In this document: piece by piece, positions 54,462-63,072 of the stretch
Layout: every line of letters starts with the position of its first letter
Position numbering within the stretch: the stretch's first letter is position 1
Assembly (NCBI GenBank): GCA_024742485.1
Contig: JANSYK010000003.1
Span: forward strand, 868,001-932,000
DNA: 64,000 nt
Source: Alphaproteobacteria bacterium
GTDB taxonomy: Bacteria; Pseudomonadota; Alphaproteobacteria; Rhizobiales; Rhizobiaceae
Direction: 5' to 3'
The notes under the pieces: model-generated
Databases searched by the model: none
What the model saw: the letters and a program-made list of their open reading frames with translations, nothing else
What the model was told of the DNA's origin: nothing
Translations under genes and position numbers: made by a program

Positions 54462-55256
54462 ATGGCAGGCAATGAAACGGTGATGTCCTCGCATCCGCCA
54501 AAAGTTCCGCAGATCAATGACATTACCTTTCAAGATGTTCGCGCTTCGCTGGGAGCCGGTTTCGCCGATTTCATGCGAGCGCCGATGTTCGGATTGTTTT
54601 TCGGTGGAATTTACTGGCTTGGCGGCCTTGTGATCCTGGCCTCGCTCACCATTCTCGACATGTCATGGATGATCATACCGGTTGCGATCGGCTTCCCGCT
54701 CATCGGTCCTTTTGTGGCGGTCGGACTTTATGAAGTCAGCCGCCGGTTGGCCAATGGCGAACCCCTCGTCTGGAAGGAAATCCTGCTGGTGGTGTTTCAC
54801 CAGCGCGAGCGTCAGCTCAGCTGGATGGCCTTTGTGGTCCTATTCATATTCTGGATGTGGATATATCAGATACGCCTGCTTCTGGCCCTGTTTCTTGGCT
54901 TCCAGAGCTTTTCAACCATCCCGCGCTTCATCGAAGTCATCACGACGACGCCGGAAGGATTGGCCTTCCTTGCTGTCGGTACGGTTGTCGGCGCTGTCCT
55001 GGCTCTGGTGCTCTATTCGGCCACCGCCATCGCGATGCCATTGCTTCTCGAGCGGGAACTGGATTTCATCACGGCCATCATCACCAGCTTCAAAACCGTG
55101 ATCAAAAATCCGGTGCCGATGATCAGCTGGGGCCTCGTCATTGCCGTGCTTGCCATCCTTGCGATGGTGCCGCTTTTCCTCGGCATGCTGATCGTGCTGC
55201 CCATTTTGGGCCATGCAACATGGCACCTCTACAAGCGGGCCATCGAACCGCAATAG
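54462..55256 (+). CDS. DUF2189 family membrane protein
   Basis: About 264 residues, six hydrophobic segments (MFGLFFGGIYWLGGLVILASL, WMIIPVAIGFPLIGPFVAVGLYEVSRRL, LSWMAFVVLFIFWMWIY, GLAFLAVGTVVGAVLALVLY, and a late VPMISWGLVIAVLAILAMVPLFLGMLIVLPILGHATWHLYKR). The last is the DUF2189 signature. Function unknown; frequent in Alphaproteobacteria. Start uncertain: ATG 54462 has GGAGG five to eight bases upstream, while 54378 and 54441 are also in frame. Confidence 0.82.
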   Translation: MAGNETVMSSHPPKVPQINDITFQDVRASLGAGFADFMRAPMFGLFFGGIYWLGGLVILASLTILDMSWMIIPVAIGFPLIGPFVAVGLYEVSRRLANGEPLVWKEILLVVFHQRERQLSWMAFVVLFIFWMWIYQIRLLLALFLGFQSFSTIPRFIEVITTTPEGLAFLAVGTVVGAVLALVLYSATAIAMPLLLERELDFITAIITSFKTVIKNPVPMISWGLVIAVLAILAMVPLFLGMLIVLPILGHATWHLYKRAIEPQ

Positions 55257-55470
55257 CATGACTTACCGGTGCGTTTCGCGCTCGGATTCTCAACACCGAC
55301 AGGACGCGGGCGGGCTCTTGTCCGGTAATCGACCATCGCCGTTGATCTTGAAATTGTCGTAATAATGTGAGAAGTGGGGATCATCGAGTTTCGGCCGGAC
55401 GGCATGGCCCCAGCGCCTGGAAATCAATCAGGCGTCGCCCCCCCTAAATCCAAGATTTCGATATAGATGA

Positions 55471-55486
55471 CAGGCACTTGTGCCTG
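55471..55486. promoter_or_regulatory. 16-bp perfect palindrome in the cold-shock gene leader
   Basis: CAGGCACTTGTGCCTG is a perfect palindrome 31 bases before the csp start and 20 bases before its GAGAGGAAA ribosome site. As RNA it would fold to a six- to seven-pair hairpin. It could be a thermolabile leader element or a protein site. The rest of the 261-base gap (55257-55517) shows no gene and no clear promoter. Confidence 0.5.
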
Positions 55487-55517
55487 AATACCAAAATATT
55501 TCTTGAGAGGAAATACA

Positions 55518-55727
55518 ATGCAAAGTGGAACGGTGAAGTGGTTCAATTCCCAAAAAGGATTTGGCTTCATCCAGCCGGACGATGGCGGATCGGACGTATT
55601 TGTCCACATCAGCGCGGTGGAGCGCGCGGGTCTTCGTCAACTCGACGAAGGTCAGAAAATCTCTTTTGAGGTTGTCGCAGACAAGCGCACCGGCCGTTCG
55701 TCGGCTGACAATCTTCAGGCGGGCTGA
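55518..55727 (+). CDS. cold-shock protein (CspA family)
   Basis: 69-residue single cold-shock domain that binds single-stranded RNA/DNA and melts secondary structure. RNP1 KGFGFIQ and RNP2 VFVHIS are intact in [34 protein letters not shown]. Start 55518 follows GAGAGGAAA; the frame extends five codons upstream but MQSGTVKWF is the standard beginning. Monocistronic. Confidence 0.96.
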   Translation: MQSGTVKWFNSQKGFGFIQPDDGGSDVFVHISAVERAGLRQLDEGQKISFEVVADKRTGRSSADNLQAG

Positions 55728-55871
55728 CCAGCCTGATTTCGGGGCCCGGTGCGACCACGCAACGGGCTCCTCCCCTGGGCGCAAAGGGTACACAATTCCA
55801 GTCCTTATGGACCAGGCCGAATGGCAGAACGCCCGCCCCAGGCAGCAAGAGCCCGACAAACAGTAACAGCT

Positions 55872-56120
55872 CTACTTGCCGGACTTGCGATCCGGTTTCA
55901 CGTTCGTCGACGGCGCCCCGAACTCTTCGATGAAATCCCGAAAGACCGTGTCCAGTTTGTCGGCATCCGCATAGGCGTCGAGATGTTCCAGCAACACAAC
56001 AAGCAGATAGTTGTTGCCGAGGCCCCATTTTTCATTGAGGTCCCGCAGCCGTGAATAGGCGTCTTCCGTCAGCGCGGCGTGAAAGCGCTTAGGAAGAGGC
56101 AGTCGTTTCGGTTTCTTCAT
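55872..56120 (-). CDS. small protein overlapping the sigma factor gene end
   Basis: 82 residues: KKPKRLPLPKRFHAALTEDAYSRLRDLNEKWGLGNNYLL, then VVLLEHLDAYADADKLDTVFRDFIEEFGAP. The segment ALTEDAYSRLRDLNEKWGLGNNYLLVVLLEHL looks like a ribbon-helix-helix or small helical module, but this is a visual guess. Its first 32 bases overlap the 3' end of the sigma gene in another frame. ATGs at 56123 and 56120; GGAG fits the second better. The overlap suggests coexpression with, and perhaps control of, the sigma factor. Confidence 0.6.
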   Translation of the reverse strand: MKKPKRLPLPKRFHAALTEDAYSRLRDLNEKWGLGNNYLLVVLLEHLDAYADADKLDTVFRDFIEEFGAPSTNVKPDRKSGK

Positions 56121-56934
56121 CATCCACTCCACACAGGCTTTCGGCTTTCGTCGATCCCAATCCCTGTTCCTCGATCTCCTTGGTGCGTCGCCAGAAAACA
56201 TCATGCAAGGCGTCCATGGATGTCGACTCACAAGTGCGTATGACGGCGCAGCGATCCGCAAAACTCTGAATGTCAGGAAAGGGGCCGCCTTTCTTGTCCT
56301 CCGGGGCGACCATCTGCAACCCCTTGCACTGGTGGCAGATGCCGGTTTTGGAAACGAGGGCACAAAGACCCTCATATTGCTCCTGCATGGATGCGCGGGC
56401 GGTCGCAAGACGGTGTCGCATGACAGAATCAGACAGACCGAGAGCATTGGAGGTTTCGCGTGCCGACATATCGACAATATCCCGCAGAACCAGCACGGCA
56501 ATTTCATCGGGAGGCAGAGAACGGCCAACGCATGAAAAACAGTAGGATATGTGTTCGCGAACTTCATAGGAAAAGTCGGGTGATGCACATTGGGACACCA
56601 CTTCGCCACTCAGCTCTTCCGATTCTGCACACAGATTCGCATACGCCACCTGCGCTTCGCCGCGCCAGCGCTTCTGGCGACGCAGAAAGTCGATGGCCGC
56701 TCGCGTGGCGATCGCAATCAACCAAGTGGAAAATCTGCTTCCCTGCCGAAATCCTGCCAGACCGTTCCATGCCTTCAGCATGGCGTCCTGAACGATGTCC
56801 TCGGTGTCTTCCGGGTGTCCGACCAGACGTTTGACCACCGCACGGACCTTGGGGCGCAGCGGCCCCGTCAGTTGTTCAAAGGCCCGGTGGTCACCCGACA
56901 CGGCAAGTTTGATCAAATCCCTGTCGCTTTTCAT
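56089..56934 (-). CDS. RNA polymerase ECF sigma factor with C-terminal cysteine-containing extension
   Basis: 281 residues. Sigma region 2 is GDHRAFEQLTGPLRPKVRAVVKRLVGHPEDTEDIVQDAMLKAWNGLAGF..RFSTWLIAIATRAAIDFLRRQ; region 4 is LPPDEIAVLVLRDIVDMSARETSNALGLSDSVMRHRLATARASM. About 70 extra residues follow with CALVSKTGICHQCKGLQMV, a possible Cys-based sensor or metal site replacing an anti-sigma factor. MKSDRDLIKLAVSGD at 56934 overlaps the GST stop as ATGA, so the two are translationally coupled. No classical anti-sigma gene is adjacent. Confidence 0.87.
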   Translation of the reverse strand: MKSDRDLIKLAVSGDHRAFEQLTGPLRPKVRAVVKRLVGHPEDTEDIVQDAMLKAWNGLAGFRQGSRFSTWLIAIATRAAIDFLRRQKRWRGEAQVAYANLCAESEELSGEVVSQCASPDFSYEVREHISYCFSCVGRSLPPDEIAVLVLRDIVDMSARETSNALGLSDSVMRHRLATARASMQEQYEGLCALVSKTGICHQCKGLQMVAPEDKKGGPFPDIQSFADRCAVIRTCESTSMDALHDVFWRRTKEIEEQGLGSTKAESLCGVDDEETETTASS

Positions 56935-57527
56935 GCGGACTGAATTTCCTTGTAAGCCGAGACAATTGCCGGCCGTTGCAGCATTCCGCGATGCCACTGG
57001 GCAATGTGCGGTCGGTCTTCAAGCTGTTTCCCGGCAGCCGGAACGCTACCAAGATATTGGGTGAGCATCGGTTCAAATACAATATCGGCGAGACTGAAGC
57101 GGTCTCCAGCGAGATAGGTTCCTTGTCCTATAAGCGTTGACAGCGCATCCAGACATCGGCCAGCCGGTTCTGTGTCGATGGTGGATGCGTCATCGGCAAA
57201 ACTGGCCTTGACCAGCGCCGGATAGGCATAGTCATTGCAGATTGAAACAATCTGCCACATGCGGGCTTTGTCAATGGGATCGGCCGGTACCAGCACAGCC
57301 GGGTCTCTCAGATCATTGAGATAGCTGAGAATGGCAGCCGTTTCGTATAGACACACCGAACCATGTTGAAGCACCGGCATTTTGCCAAACGGGTGCAAAG
57401 CCAGATGACTGGCCTTGCCAAACTCCAGGGGTGCGAGTTCCCAGTTCAGTCCAAGCTCCTCACAGCTGATCATCGCGCTGCGCACATAGGTGCTGCCGGC
57501 AAAACCAAACAGTTGGATCGTTGTCAT
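56931..57527 (-). CDS. glutathione S-transferase family protein
   Basis: 198 residues. N-terminal thioredoxin-fold domain (IQLFGFAGSTYVRSAMISCEELGLNWELAPLEFG, with Ser/Tyr candidates in AGSTY, and KMPVLQHGSVCLYETAAILSYLND giving the cis-Pro and Glu-Thr glutathione contacts). An all-helical C-terminal domain follows (LAGDRFSLADIVFEPML). Probably detoxifies electrophiles. AAAGGAG lies seven bases before the ATG at 57527. First gene of a GST-sigma-small protein operon, divergent from a peroxiredoxin gene, suggesting an oxidative-stress unit. Confidence 0.9.
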   Translation of the reverse strand: MTTIQLFGFAGSTYVRSAMISCEELGLNWELAPLEFGKASHLALHPFGKMPVLQHGSVCLYETAAILSYLNDLRDPAVLVPADPIDKARMWQIVSICNDYAYPALVKASFADDASTIDTEPAGRCLDALSTLIGQGTYLAGDRFSLADIVFEPMLTQYLGSVPAAGKQLEDRPHIAQWHRGMLQRPAIVSAYKEIQSA

Positions 57528-57809
57528 ATTAATCTCCTTTGTCATGGCTGAAAAATGTTGTCATGTCCTTAGACGGGCAGTCGATTGAATTCCGTCAAGA
57601 ATATGAAAACAAAGGAAAAAATTTGGATGCTCCAAAATCTTTTGCGCGCTCCGAAAATGGCGGGTGATATCGACACGAGCACCAATTTGCCGCGGTCCGG
57701 GCAGTTGATTGTCAGCCGACATTGGTGTTCTATGCGGCATCCGAAAATTTGTTGTAGCGGCGCATCTACACGGCTGAAGTGACCGTGATGCCAGAAGGGA
57801 GAATCCAGC

Positions 57810-58472
57810 ATGTCTAATTTGAGAATTGGCGACGAGGCGCCGGATTTTGAAGCAGAGACCACCCAGGGCAAGATCAATTTCCACGAGTGGCTTGGTGATT
57901 CCTGGGGTGTGCTTTTTTCACATCCAAAAGACTTCACACCGGTCTGCACGACCGAACTTGGATACATGGCGCGGATCAATCCGGAATTTCAGAAGCGCAA
58001 TGTGAAGATAATCGGACTTAGCGTCGACCCGGTAGAAAACCATGCCGACTGGGCTGCCGATATTGAGGAAACACAGGGCTTCATGCCCAACTATCCGATG
58101 ATCGGCGACACCGACCTGAATGTCGCAAAGCTGTATGGCATGCTTCCTGCCGGTGCCGGAGAATCTTTCGAGGGGCGGACAGCGGTGGACAATCAGACCG
58201 TTCGCACGGTTTTTGTCATCGGACCGGACAAGAAAATAAAGCTGTCGATTTCCTACCCGATGAGCACCGGCCGGAATTTCGACGAAATTCTTCGCGTCAT
58301 CGATTCCATGCAATTGACAGCCAAGCACAAGGTGGCGACACCGGTGAACTGGAAGGATGGCGACGACGTCATTATCGTTCCGGCCGTTTCCAATGAAGAA
58401 GCGGAAAAGCAATATCCAGATGGCTGGAAGACGCTGAAACCATATCTGCGGGTGGTTCCGCAACCGAAATAG
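57810..58472 (+). CDS. 1-Cys peroxiredoxin (Prx6 type)
   Basis: 220 residues. The peroxidatic Cys46 sits in SHPKDFTPVCTTELG and is the only cysteine, so there is no resolving Cys. The long C-terminal domain (KHKVATPVNWKDGDDVIIVPAVSNEEAEKQYPDGWKTLKPYLRVV) defines the Prx6 subgroup. It reduces hydrogen peroxide or alkyl hydroperoxides in the cytosol, probably using an external thiol such as glutathione; the neighbouring GST gene is a possible partner. GGGAGA precedes the start. Followed by a clear terminator. Confidence 0.95.
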   Translation: MSNLRIGDEAPDFEAETTQGKINFHEWLGDSWGVLFSHPKDFTPVCTTELGYMARINPEFQKRNVKIIGLSVDPVENHADWAADIEETQGFMPNYPMIGDTDLNVAKLYGMLPAGAGESFEGRTAVDNQTVRTVFVIGPDKKIKLSISYPMSTGRNFDEILRVIDSMQLTAKHKVATPVNWKDGDDVIIVPAVSNEEAEKQYPDGWKTLKPYLRVVPQPK

Positions 58473-58495
58473 GGCCAATGGACCGGACAAACAGG

Positions 58496-58524
58496 AAAGG
58501 GCGGCTCTGGGTCGCCCCTTTTTG
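58496..58524 (+). terminator. intrinsic terminator after the peroxiredoxin gene
   Basis: GGGCG (58499-58503) pairs with CGCCC (58513-58517) and is followed by CTTTTTGTTT. It begins 24 bases after the stop codon, in the textbook form of hairpin plus T-run. Confidence 0.8.
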
Positions 58525-58566
58525 TTTCCGGGCGACGCCGCGATAGAGCGGTCCGATCGCGGATGC

Positions 58567-59790
58567 CTATGATCCTACAAAAAACTGGATGATGACGGCG
58601 TTGGCCAGATCGACAAAAAAGGCCGACACCATCGGCAGCACGATGAAGGCAAGCGGGGCAGGTCCGTAGCGTTTGGTTACCGATGACATGTTGGCAATGG
58701 CCGTCGGAGTTGCCCCCAGAGTGAAGCCCGCAAAACCCGAACTCAGAACCGCGGCCGTGTAGTCCCGTCCCATCAACCGGTAGAACAACAGAACAATAAA
58801 CAGGACCGTTCCAATAACCTGGAAAGCCAAAACACCCAGCAGCGGGCCGCCCAGCCCCTGCAGGGTCCAGAGTTGCATGCTCATGAGAGACATGGCGAGA
58901 AAAATGGACAGGCAATAGTCGGAGATGATCGCCATGGCCCGTGTCCGCGCCGGCCAGGGCATCCTTGGAAAAACCGTCGTGACGATATTCGACATCACGA
59001 TTGCGACCAGAAGGCAGGACACGAACAATGGCAGTTTCAGCCCTCTGGCAGCAATTGCTTCATTGACAATGTAACCCACAATGATCGCGATATTGATCGC
59101 CAACAGCGATCGCATGATGCTGATATGATTGACTTTCGTATCTTCATCGCCTTCCTTCTTGTAGGGTAGTCCCACGATCGGTCCATCGGATGGAGCCCCC
59201 ACCAATCGGTGGCGGTCAATCAGGAATTTTGCAATCGGGCCACCAATCAGGGCCGCACACACCAGTCCGAGTGTCGCTGCGGCAACCCCAATTTCCGCAG
59301 CTGACGTGAAGCCTGTGATCTCCTCGATGGTTGGCCCCCAGGCAATGGCCGTGCCGTGTCCGCCGATGAGGGACGCCGATCCCAGGAGAACGCTCAATTG
59401 CGCTGGCAGATCGAACAACCGGGTGCCCATCAGACCGATCAGATTTTGGAGAACGATGAACGAGAGGGTTATGACCAGCAAAACCAACAGCATTCGGCCG
59501 CCGGCGATGAGATCCTTGATCCGGGCGTTCAGTCCGATGGTTGTAAAGAAGATGACCAGCAGTTCGTCACGGGTCGACAGTTCAAATTCGATTTCAATAT
59601 TCAGCCACGAATAGAGGGCCCAAGTGACAAGAGCGGCGGCAATGCCACCCGATACCGGTTCGGGGATATTGAAATTGCGCAGGAAAGATATGTTCCTGGT
59701 CAAAAAAGCACCAAGGAAAAAGACGATTATCCCGATAGTGATCGCCATGAAATCAGTGACCAGTATCGTCTGCGCACCGTCACTGTTCAA
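58567..59790 (-). CDS. gltS: sodium/glutamate symporter
   Basis: 407 residues, about ten to twelve membrane segments in two inverted repeats. SASLIGGHGTAIAWGPTIEE and SGFAGFTLGATPTAIANMSSVTKRYGPAPLAFIVLPMVSAFFVDLANAVIIQFF are GltS hallmarks, with the paired re-entrant loops. Imports glutamate with sodium. A TTG start at 59790 is used because the N-terminal text before the first helix is plausible; ATG 59748 is an alternative. Convergent with the peroxiredoxin gene. Confidence 0.9.
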   Translation of the reverse strand: MNSDGAQTILVTDFMAITIGIIVFFLGAFLTRNISFLRNFNIPEPVSGGIAAALVTWALYSWLNIEIEFELSTRDELLVIFFTTIGLNARIKDLIAGGRMLLVLLVITLSFIVLQNLIGLMGTRLFDLPAQLSVLLGSASLIGGHGTAIAWGPTIEEITGFTSAAEIGVAAATLGLVCAALIGGPIAKFLIDRHRLVGAPSDGPIVGLPYKKEGDEDTKVNHISIMRSLLAINIAIIVGYIVNEAIAARGLKLPLFVSCLLVAIVMSNIVTTVFPRMPWPARTRAMAIISDYCLSIFLAMSLMSMQLWTLQGLGGPLLGVLAFQVIGTVLFIVLLFYRLMGRDYTAAVLSSGFAGFTLGATPTAIANMSSVTKRYGPAPLAFIVLPMVSAFFVDLANAVIIQFFVGS

Positions 59791-59940
59791 TTCGAATCGT
59801 CCTTGCTCATCGGGTTCGAGGCTTACTCAGGTCGCTTGTGGACACAAGCAGATTAAGCAGTTTGTGACAAGCGAAGAACCAGGGAGCGAACGGCCAATTG
59901 CAGTTGTGCGGAGGCGGCGCAGCGTTTGCTGATCGGCGAC

Positions 59941-61203
59941 TTAGATGCCGTGACCTGGTCCGCCATGGTCAACCTGTACCTGCGTTGCCGAACGACGCAT
60001 CATGACGGCTAGGATTGCAATGGCGGCCAGGCCCAGCAATGCGGCCAGACCGGCCGCAGCAATCGCTGTTGAATATCCGCCGAATTGCCAGAGCGCAGCG
60101 CCAATAAACGGAGCGACCGCGAAGGCCGCCAGATTGGGCACGGCCAAAAGGCCGGAGATGCCACCAAACCCGGTAGTCCCGAGAGATTCGGCCGTGATAA
60201 CCGGTTTCAGAATATAGGTGACGCCGTAGGTCGCGCCTTGGGTGGCGGCAAAGACAAAGGCCAGGAGCGGCGTGGTGCCGGCCAGAAACAGCACTCCAGC
60301 AGCCAGGCTGAGGCCTGCAAAGGCAACAACGCTCAGGGCAACGGCGCTCACCCTGTGGTCAAACCGCATCATGGCCAACCGTCCGGCCACCTGCGCCGGG
60401 CCAATCAGCGAGGCCACCGTGACCGCCATTGCTTCGGTCAGCCCGCGGTCCACGAGGATTGGAATGACGTGATTGAGCAAAATGCCATGATTGAGGGCGA
60501 TCAGCGGAAATGCGATCGCCAGCAGCCAGAATTCGCGGCGACCCATAGCCGCCCGCACCGCCGCGCGGCTGGTCGCACGAGGAGGTGCGTTATGGGCGGT
60601 TTCGCCATTTCTTTGAAGCAGTGACGCCCCAGCGACGAGCAGTGGTACGCCGAGGACTGCCACACCGGTGGCAAAAATGATGACCGCACCGCGCCATCCA
60701 AGTGTGGCCGACAGCCAGGCACCGAGCGGGAAGGCAAGGGCTGAGGCAAAACCGGCACACAGGGTGATGCGGGTGATTGCGGCACGTGCGGACGTTCCCA
60801 TTGTCCGCGTGACGAATGCGAAGCAGGGCTCATAAAGGCAGCCTGCATGCGCAAGTCCGATCAGCGCCCAGACGACCAGAAACATGGTCTGATCTCTCAC
60901 CATTGCCAACAGCGCCAACGCAAACGCGCCAAACAAAGCACTGCCGCCAAGCAGCAGGCGGCCGAAGCCCGCATCGATGATCCGACCGGTAAGGGGAGAC
61001 GCCGACGCCGCAACCAAAAGAGCGATTGTGAACCCAACCGCCAGTTCCGTCTTGCTCCAGCCCAGGGACGTCTCCCAGATCAGAAGGAGGGCGGCAAAGC
61101 TGTAAAACAGGCCGGCCCAGACGATCATCTGGCCGGCAGCGAGGAGCCAGACCGCGAGATGCAATTGGTTGCCGATTGCGGCTGGAACCCGACGTGCGTT
61201 CAT
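59941..61203 (-). CDS. MFS transporter
   Basis: 420 residues with twelve predicted membrane helices. Typical MFS elements: LLIWETSLGWSKTELAVGF, LTGRIIDAGFGRLLLGGSALF (motif A-like after helix 2), LPLGAWLSATLGWRGAVI-type text after helix 5, and GVTYILKPVITAESLGTTGFG late. Looks like the OxlT/MCT-like or metabolite efflux branch. It starts 13 bases after the ArsP-like permease stop, on the same strand, so they are cotranscribed; arsenical efflux (ArsJ/ArsK-like) is one possible role. Start MNARRVPAAIGN is chosen, the ribosome site is weak. Confidence 0.8.
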   Translation of the reverse strand: MNARRVPAAIGNQLHLAVWLLAAGQMIVWAGLFYSFAALLLIWETSLGWSKTELAVGFTIALLVAASASPLTGRIIDAGFGRLLLGGSALFGAFALALLAMVRDQTMFLVVWALIGLAHAGCLYEPCFAFVTRTMGTSARAAITRITLCAGFASALAFPLGAWLSATLGWRGAVIIFATGVAVLGVPLLVAGASLLQRNGETAHNAPPRATSRAAVRAAMGRREFWLLAIAFPLIALNHGILLNHVIPILVDRGLTEAMAVTVASLIGPAQVAGRLAMMRFDHRVSAVALSVVAFAGLSLAAGVLFLAGTTPLLAFVFAATQGATYGVTYILKPVITAESLGTTGFGGISGLLAVPNLAAFAVAPFIGAALWQFGGYSTAIAAAGLAALLGLAAIAILAVMMRRSATQVQVDHGGPGHGI

Positions 61204-61216
61204 GCCGCTTTGTTTA

Positions 61217-62245
61217 TCACAAAAGCTGATAGACCAAACCGGCAAGTACGGCTCCAAAGAAGCCAAGGCCGATATAGGCGGCGAATACGCCGCGGTGAAC
61301 CAGTGACCAGACGGCTGTCATGGCGGGTATGGAACTGACGGCTCCGGCCGTGAGAAACGCCATCGCCGCCCCCTGGGTCATGCCCTGGGAAACCAGGCCG
61401 GCAAGAAGTGGCGGTGCGACATATCCGTTCAAATAGGCGGGCATTCCAATGAGCGCGGCAACGAACACCGGCACAACACCTTGTCCTCCGACCGCAGAGG
61501 CGATCATCGATGCCGGCACATAGGTGACCAGCACCGCTTCGAGCACATAGGCGAGTGCCAACCATTTGATCAAAAACAGTGCATTGTCGGCAAAAGCGGA
61601 TCTGAAGGTGTCCGTGCGTTCGACTTCGGTCCAGAAGCGCCACACCGGCTTGCCATCGAAGGGTGAGGGGCCGCATCCGCATCTGCTGGTAGTTGTCTGT
61701 CGGATCGGATCTGAAAACAGGCCCATGGACAGCAATGATTTGATCGCGAATCCACCGAACAGTCCCAGGGATACCGCGACTACAGCCTTGCCGATCGCAA
61801 ATGGCCACCCCAGGGCGGCGGCCGTGATAAAGAGTGTCGGCGGATCGATGAGCGGAGAGGACAGCCAGAATGCCATCACAGCAGAAAGCGGGGCTCCCAG
61901 TGCAAGAAGACCGGCGATAAACGGGATCACCTCGCACGAGCAGAAGGGCGCCAGCCCGCCGAGCAGGGCAGCAAGAACGACCATGCGGTTCTCGCGTCCA
62001 CGAAACGCCGCTGCCACATAGGCTTCCGCACCGGCAGCCTTGAGCCACGCAATCATGATAACCGCAATGGCGATATAGGGCAGGGTTCCAATAAAGGCGC
62101 GCAATGCGAATTCAACAAATCCAGCGGCCTGTTGCGTGTCGAGCACAAGAACGATCAGCGGAATGACGACGACGATTGTCCAGGGTGTTTTCAACCATGG
62201 TGGCACCAGTCCTGGTGAGCGAAGGGTCGACGAAATATCTGACAC
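61217..62245 (-). CDS. permease of the ArsP_1/COG0701 family
   Basis: About 342 residues, eight or more membrane segments. Signature LGGLAPFCSCEVIPFIAGLLALGAPLSAVMAFWLSSPLIDP is diagnostic of COG0701 permeases, including ArsP, which exports trivalent organoarsenicals and uses membrane cysteines. A second cysteine cluster, RCGCGPSPF, lies in the central loop. A GTG start at 62245 with GAGGTG before it fits best; GTG 62257 is in frame. Preceded by an AT-rich dyad overlapping a promoter, as expected for an ArsR/SmtB-type repressor, though no such gene is in view. Confidence 0.85.
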   Translation of the reverse strand: MSDISSTLRSPGLVPPWLKTPWTIVVVIPLIVLVLDTQQAAGFVEFALRAFIGTLPYIAIAVIMIAWLKAAGAEAYVAAAFRGRENRMVVLAALLGGLAPFCSCEVIPFIAGLLALGAPLSAVMAFWLSSPLIDPPTLFITAAALGWPFAIGKAVVAVSLGLFGGFAIKSLLSMGLFSDPIRQTTTSRCGCGPSPFDGKPVWRFWTEVERTDTFRSAFADNALFLIKWLALAYVLEAVLVTYVPASMIASAVGGQGVVPVFVAALIGMPAYLNGYVAPPLLAGLVSQGMTQGAAMAFLTAGAVSSIPAMTAVWSLVHRGVFAAYIGLGFFGAVLAGLVYQLL

Positions 62246-62302
62246 GATGCACCTCACACCCGGTCCGCCACAGCGGCAGCACAGATAAAGCTAATAAAAC
62301 TA

Positions 62303-62337
62303 TATTTCTAGTTATATAGAAATAGAGCTCTTGTCAA
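62303..62337 (-). promoter_or_regulatory. promoter and ArsR-like dyad upstream of the ArsP-like permease
   Basis: TATTTCTA (62303-62310) and TAGAAATA (62317-62324) are perfect inverted arms around GTTATA. On the minus strand TTGACA (62337-62332) is followed after 15 bases by TATAAC, so the dyad covers the spacer and -10. This is the common layout for metal-responsive ArsR/SmtB repressors; the regulator must be encoded elsewhere. Confidence 0.55.
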
Positions 62338-62357
62338 ACGCGTTGACAGTGTGATGT

Positions 62358-63044
62358 TCATTGGGTGCGCCGTTTATTGGATCGGTCGTAATGCGCCATC
62401 AGATCATTGAATCTTTCGCCCTGTACGGCGATATGGCCCTTCAGTTCGGATTCCACGACCGCGGCATCACCCTTTTCGAGGGCTGCGAGAATGCGTTGGT
62501 GCTCCGCCATGGACTGTTGCATCCGGCCCCGAACGTGCAACTGCATTCTGCGGAAGGGCTGAAGGCGTCTTTGCAATCGGCGCGCTTCTTCCGCCAGAAA
62601 ACCATTGCCGCTGGCTGCGTAAAGCAGGCTGTGAAACTGCTCGTTCTCCCGATAATAGGCATCCGCGTCCCCGGTCTGCAGAGCCTTTTCGCATGCGGTG
62701 GCTGAACCTTTGAGGGCAATAAGGTCCTCATCCGTCAGCCGTCTCGCCGCCAATCGGCCGCACATGCCCTCCAATTCGGCCATGACTTCGAACATCTGGA
62801 CAAGTTCTATGATGCCGGGATGCCGCACATAGGCCCCGCGGCGGGGCCTCAACTCGAGAAGACCGGAGGCTGCCAACATCTGGAGGGCTTCGCGAAGCGG
62901 TGTGCGCGAAACCGAAAAATGTTCCGACAAACGTGTTTCGTCAAGGCGATCACCATCCGAGAACTCACCGGTAATGATCAGATGCTCAAGCGTCTCGCGG
63001 ATGTTGTCAGCGCGGCGTTGAGCCATGGGCGCGTCCCGTTTCAT
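62358..63044 (-). CDS. GntR/FCD transcriptional regulator, MatR-like
   Basis: 228 residues. The winged helix is ETLEHLIITGEFSDGDRLDETRLSEHFSVSRTPLREALQMLAASGLLELRPRRGAYV in outline. The FCD domain has ENEQFHSLLYAASGNGFL and EHQRILAALEKGDAAVVE, supplying ligand His/Asp residues. Divergent from a malonyl-CoA decarboxylase gene, which matches the matR-matA arrangement in rhizobia, so malonate is the likely effector. The ATG at 63044 is used; 63026 is an alternative. The open frame further upstream runs through the operator and is rejected. Confidence 0.85.
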   Translation of the reverse strand: MKRDAPMAQRRADNIRETLEHLIITGEFSDGDRLDETRLSEHFSVSRTPLREALQMLAASGLLELRPRRGAYVRHPGIIELVQMFEVMAELEGMCGRLAARRLTDEDLIALKGSATACEKALQTGDADAYYRENEQFHSLLYAASGNGFLAEEARRLQRRLQPFRRMQLHVRGRMQQSMAEHQRILAALEKGDAAVVESELKGHIAVQGERFNDLMAHYDRSNKRRTQ

Positions 63045-63072
63045 CAGATTATTATATTCAAAAAGAGAATTT

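Noticed and set aside
57585-57782. 65-codon frame in the GST/peroxiredoxin divergent region
   Set aside because: Would occupy the promoter region; no ribosome site and no recognisable protein features.
61200-62048. 282-codon minus-strand frame overlapping the ArsP-like permease
   Set aside because: Out-of-frame reading of the permease gene; arginine- and cysteine-rich text without motifs.
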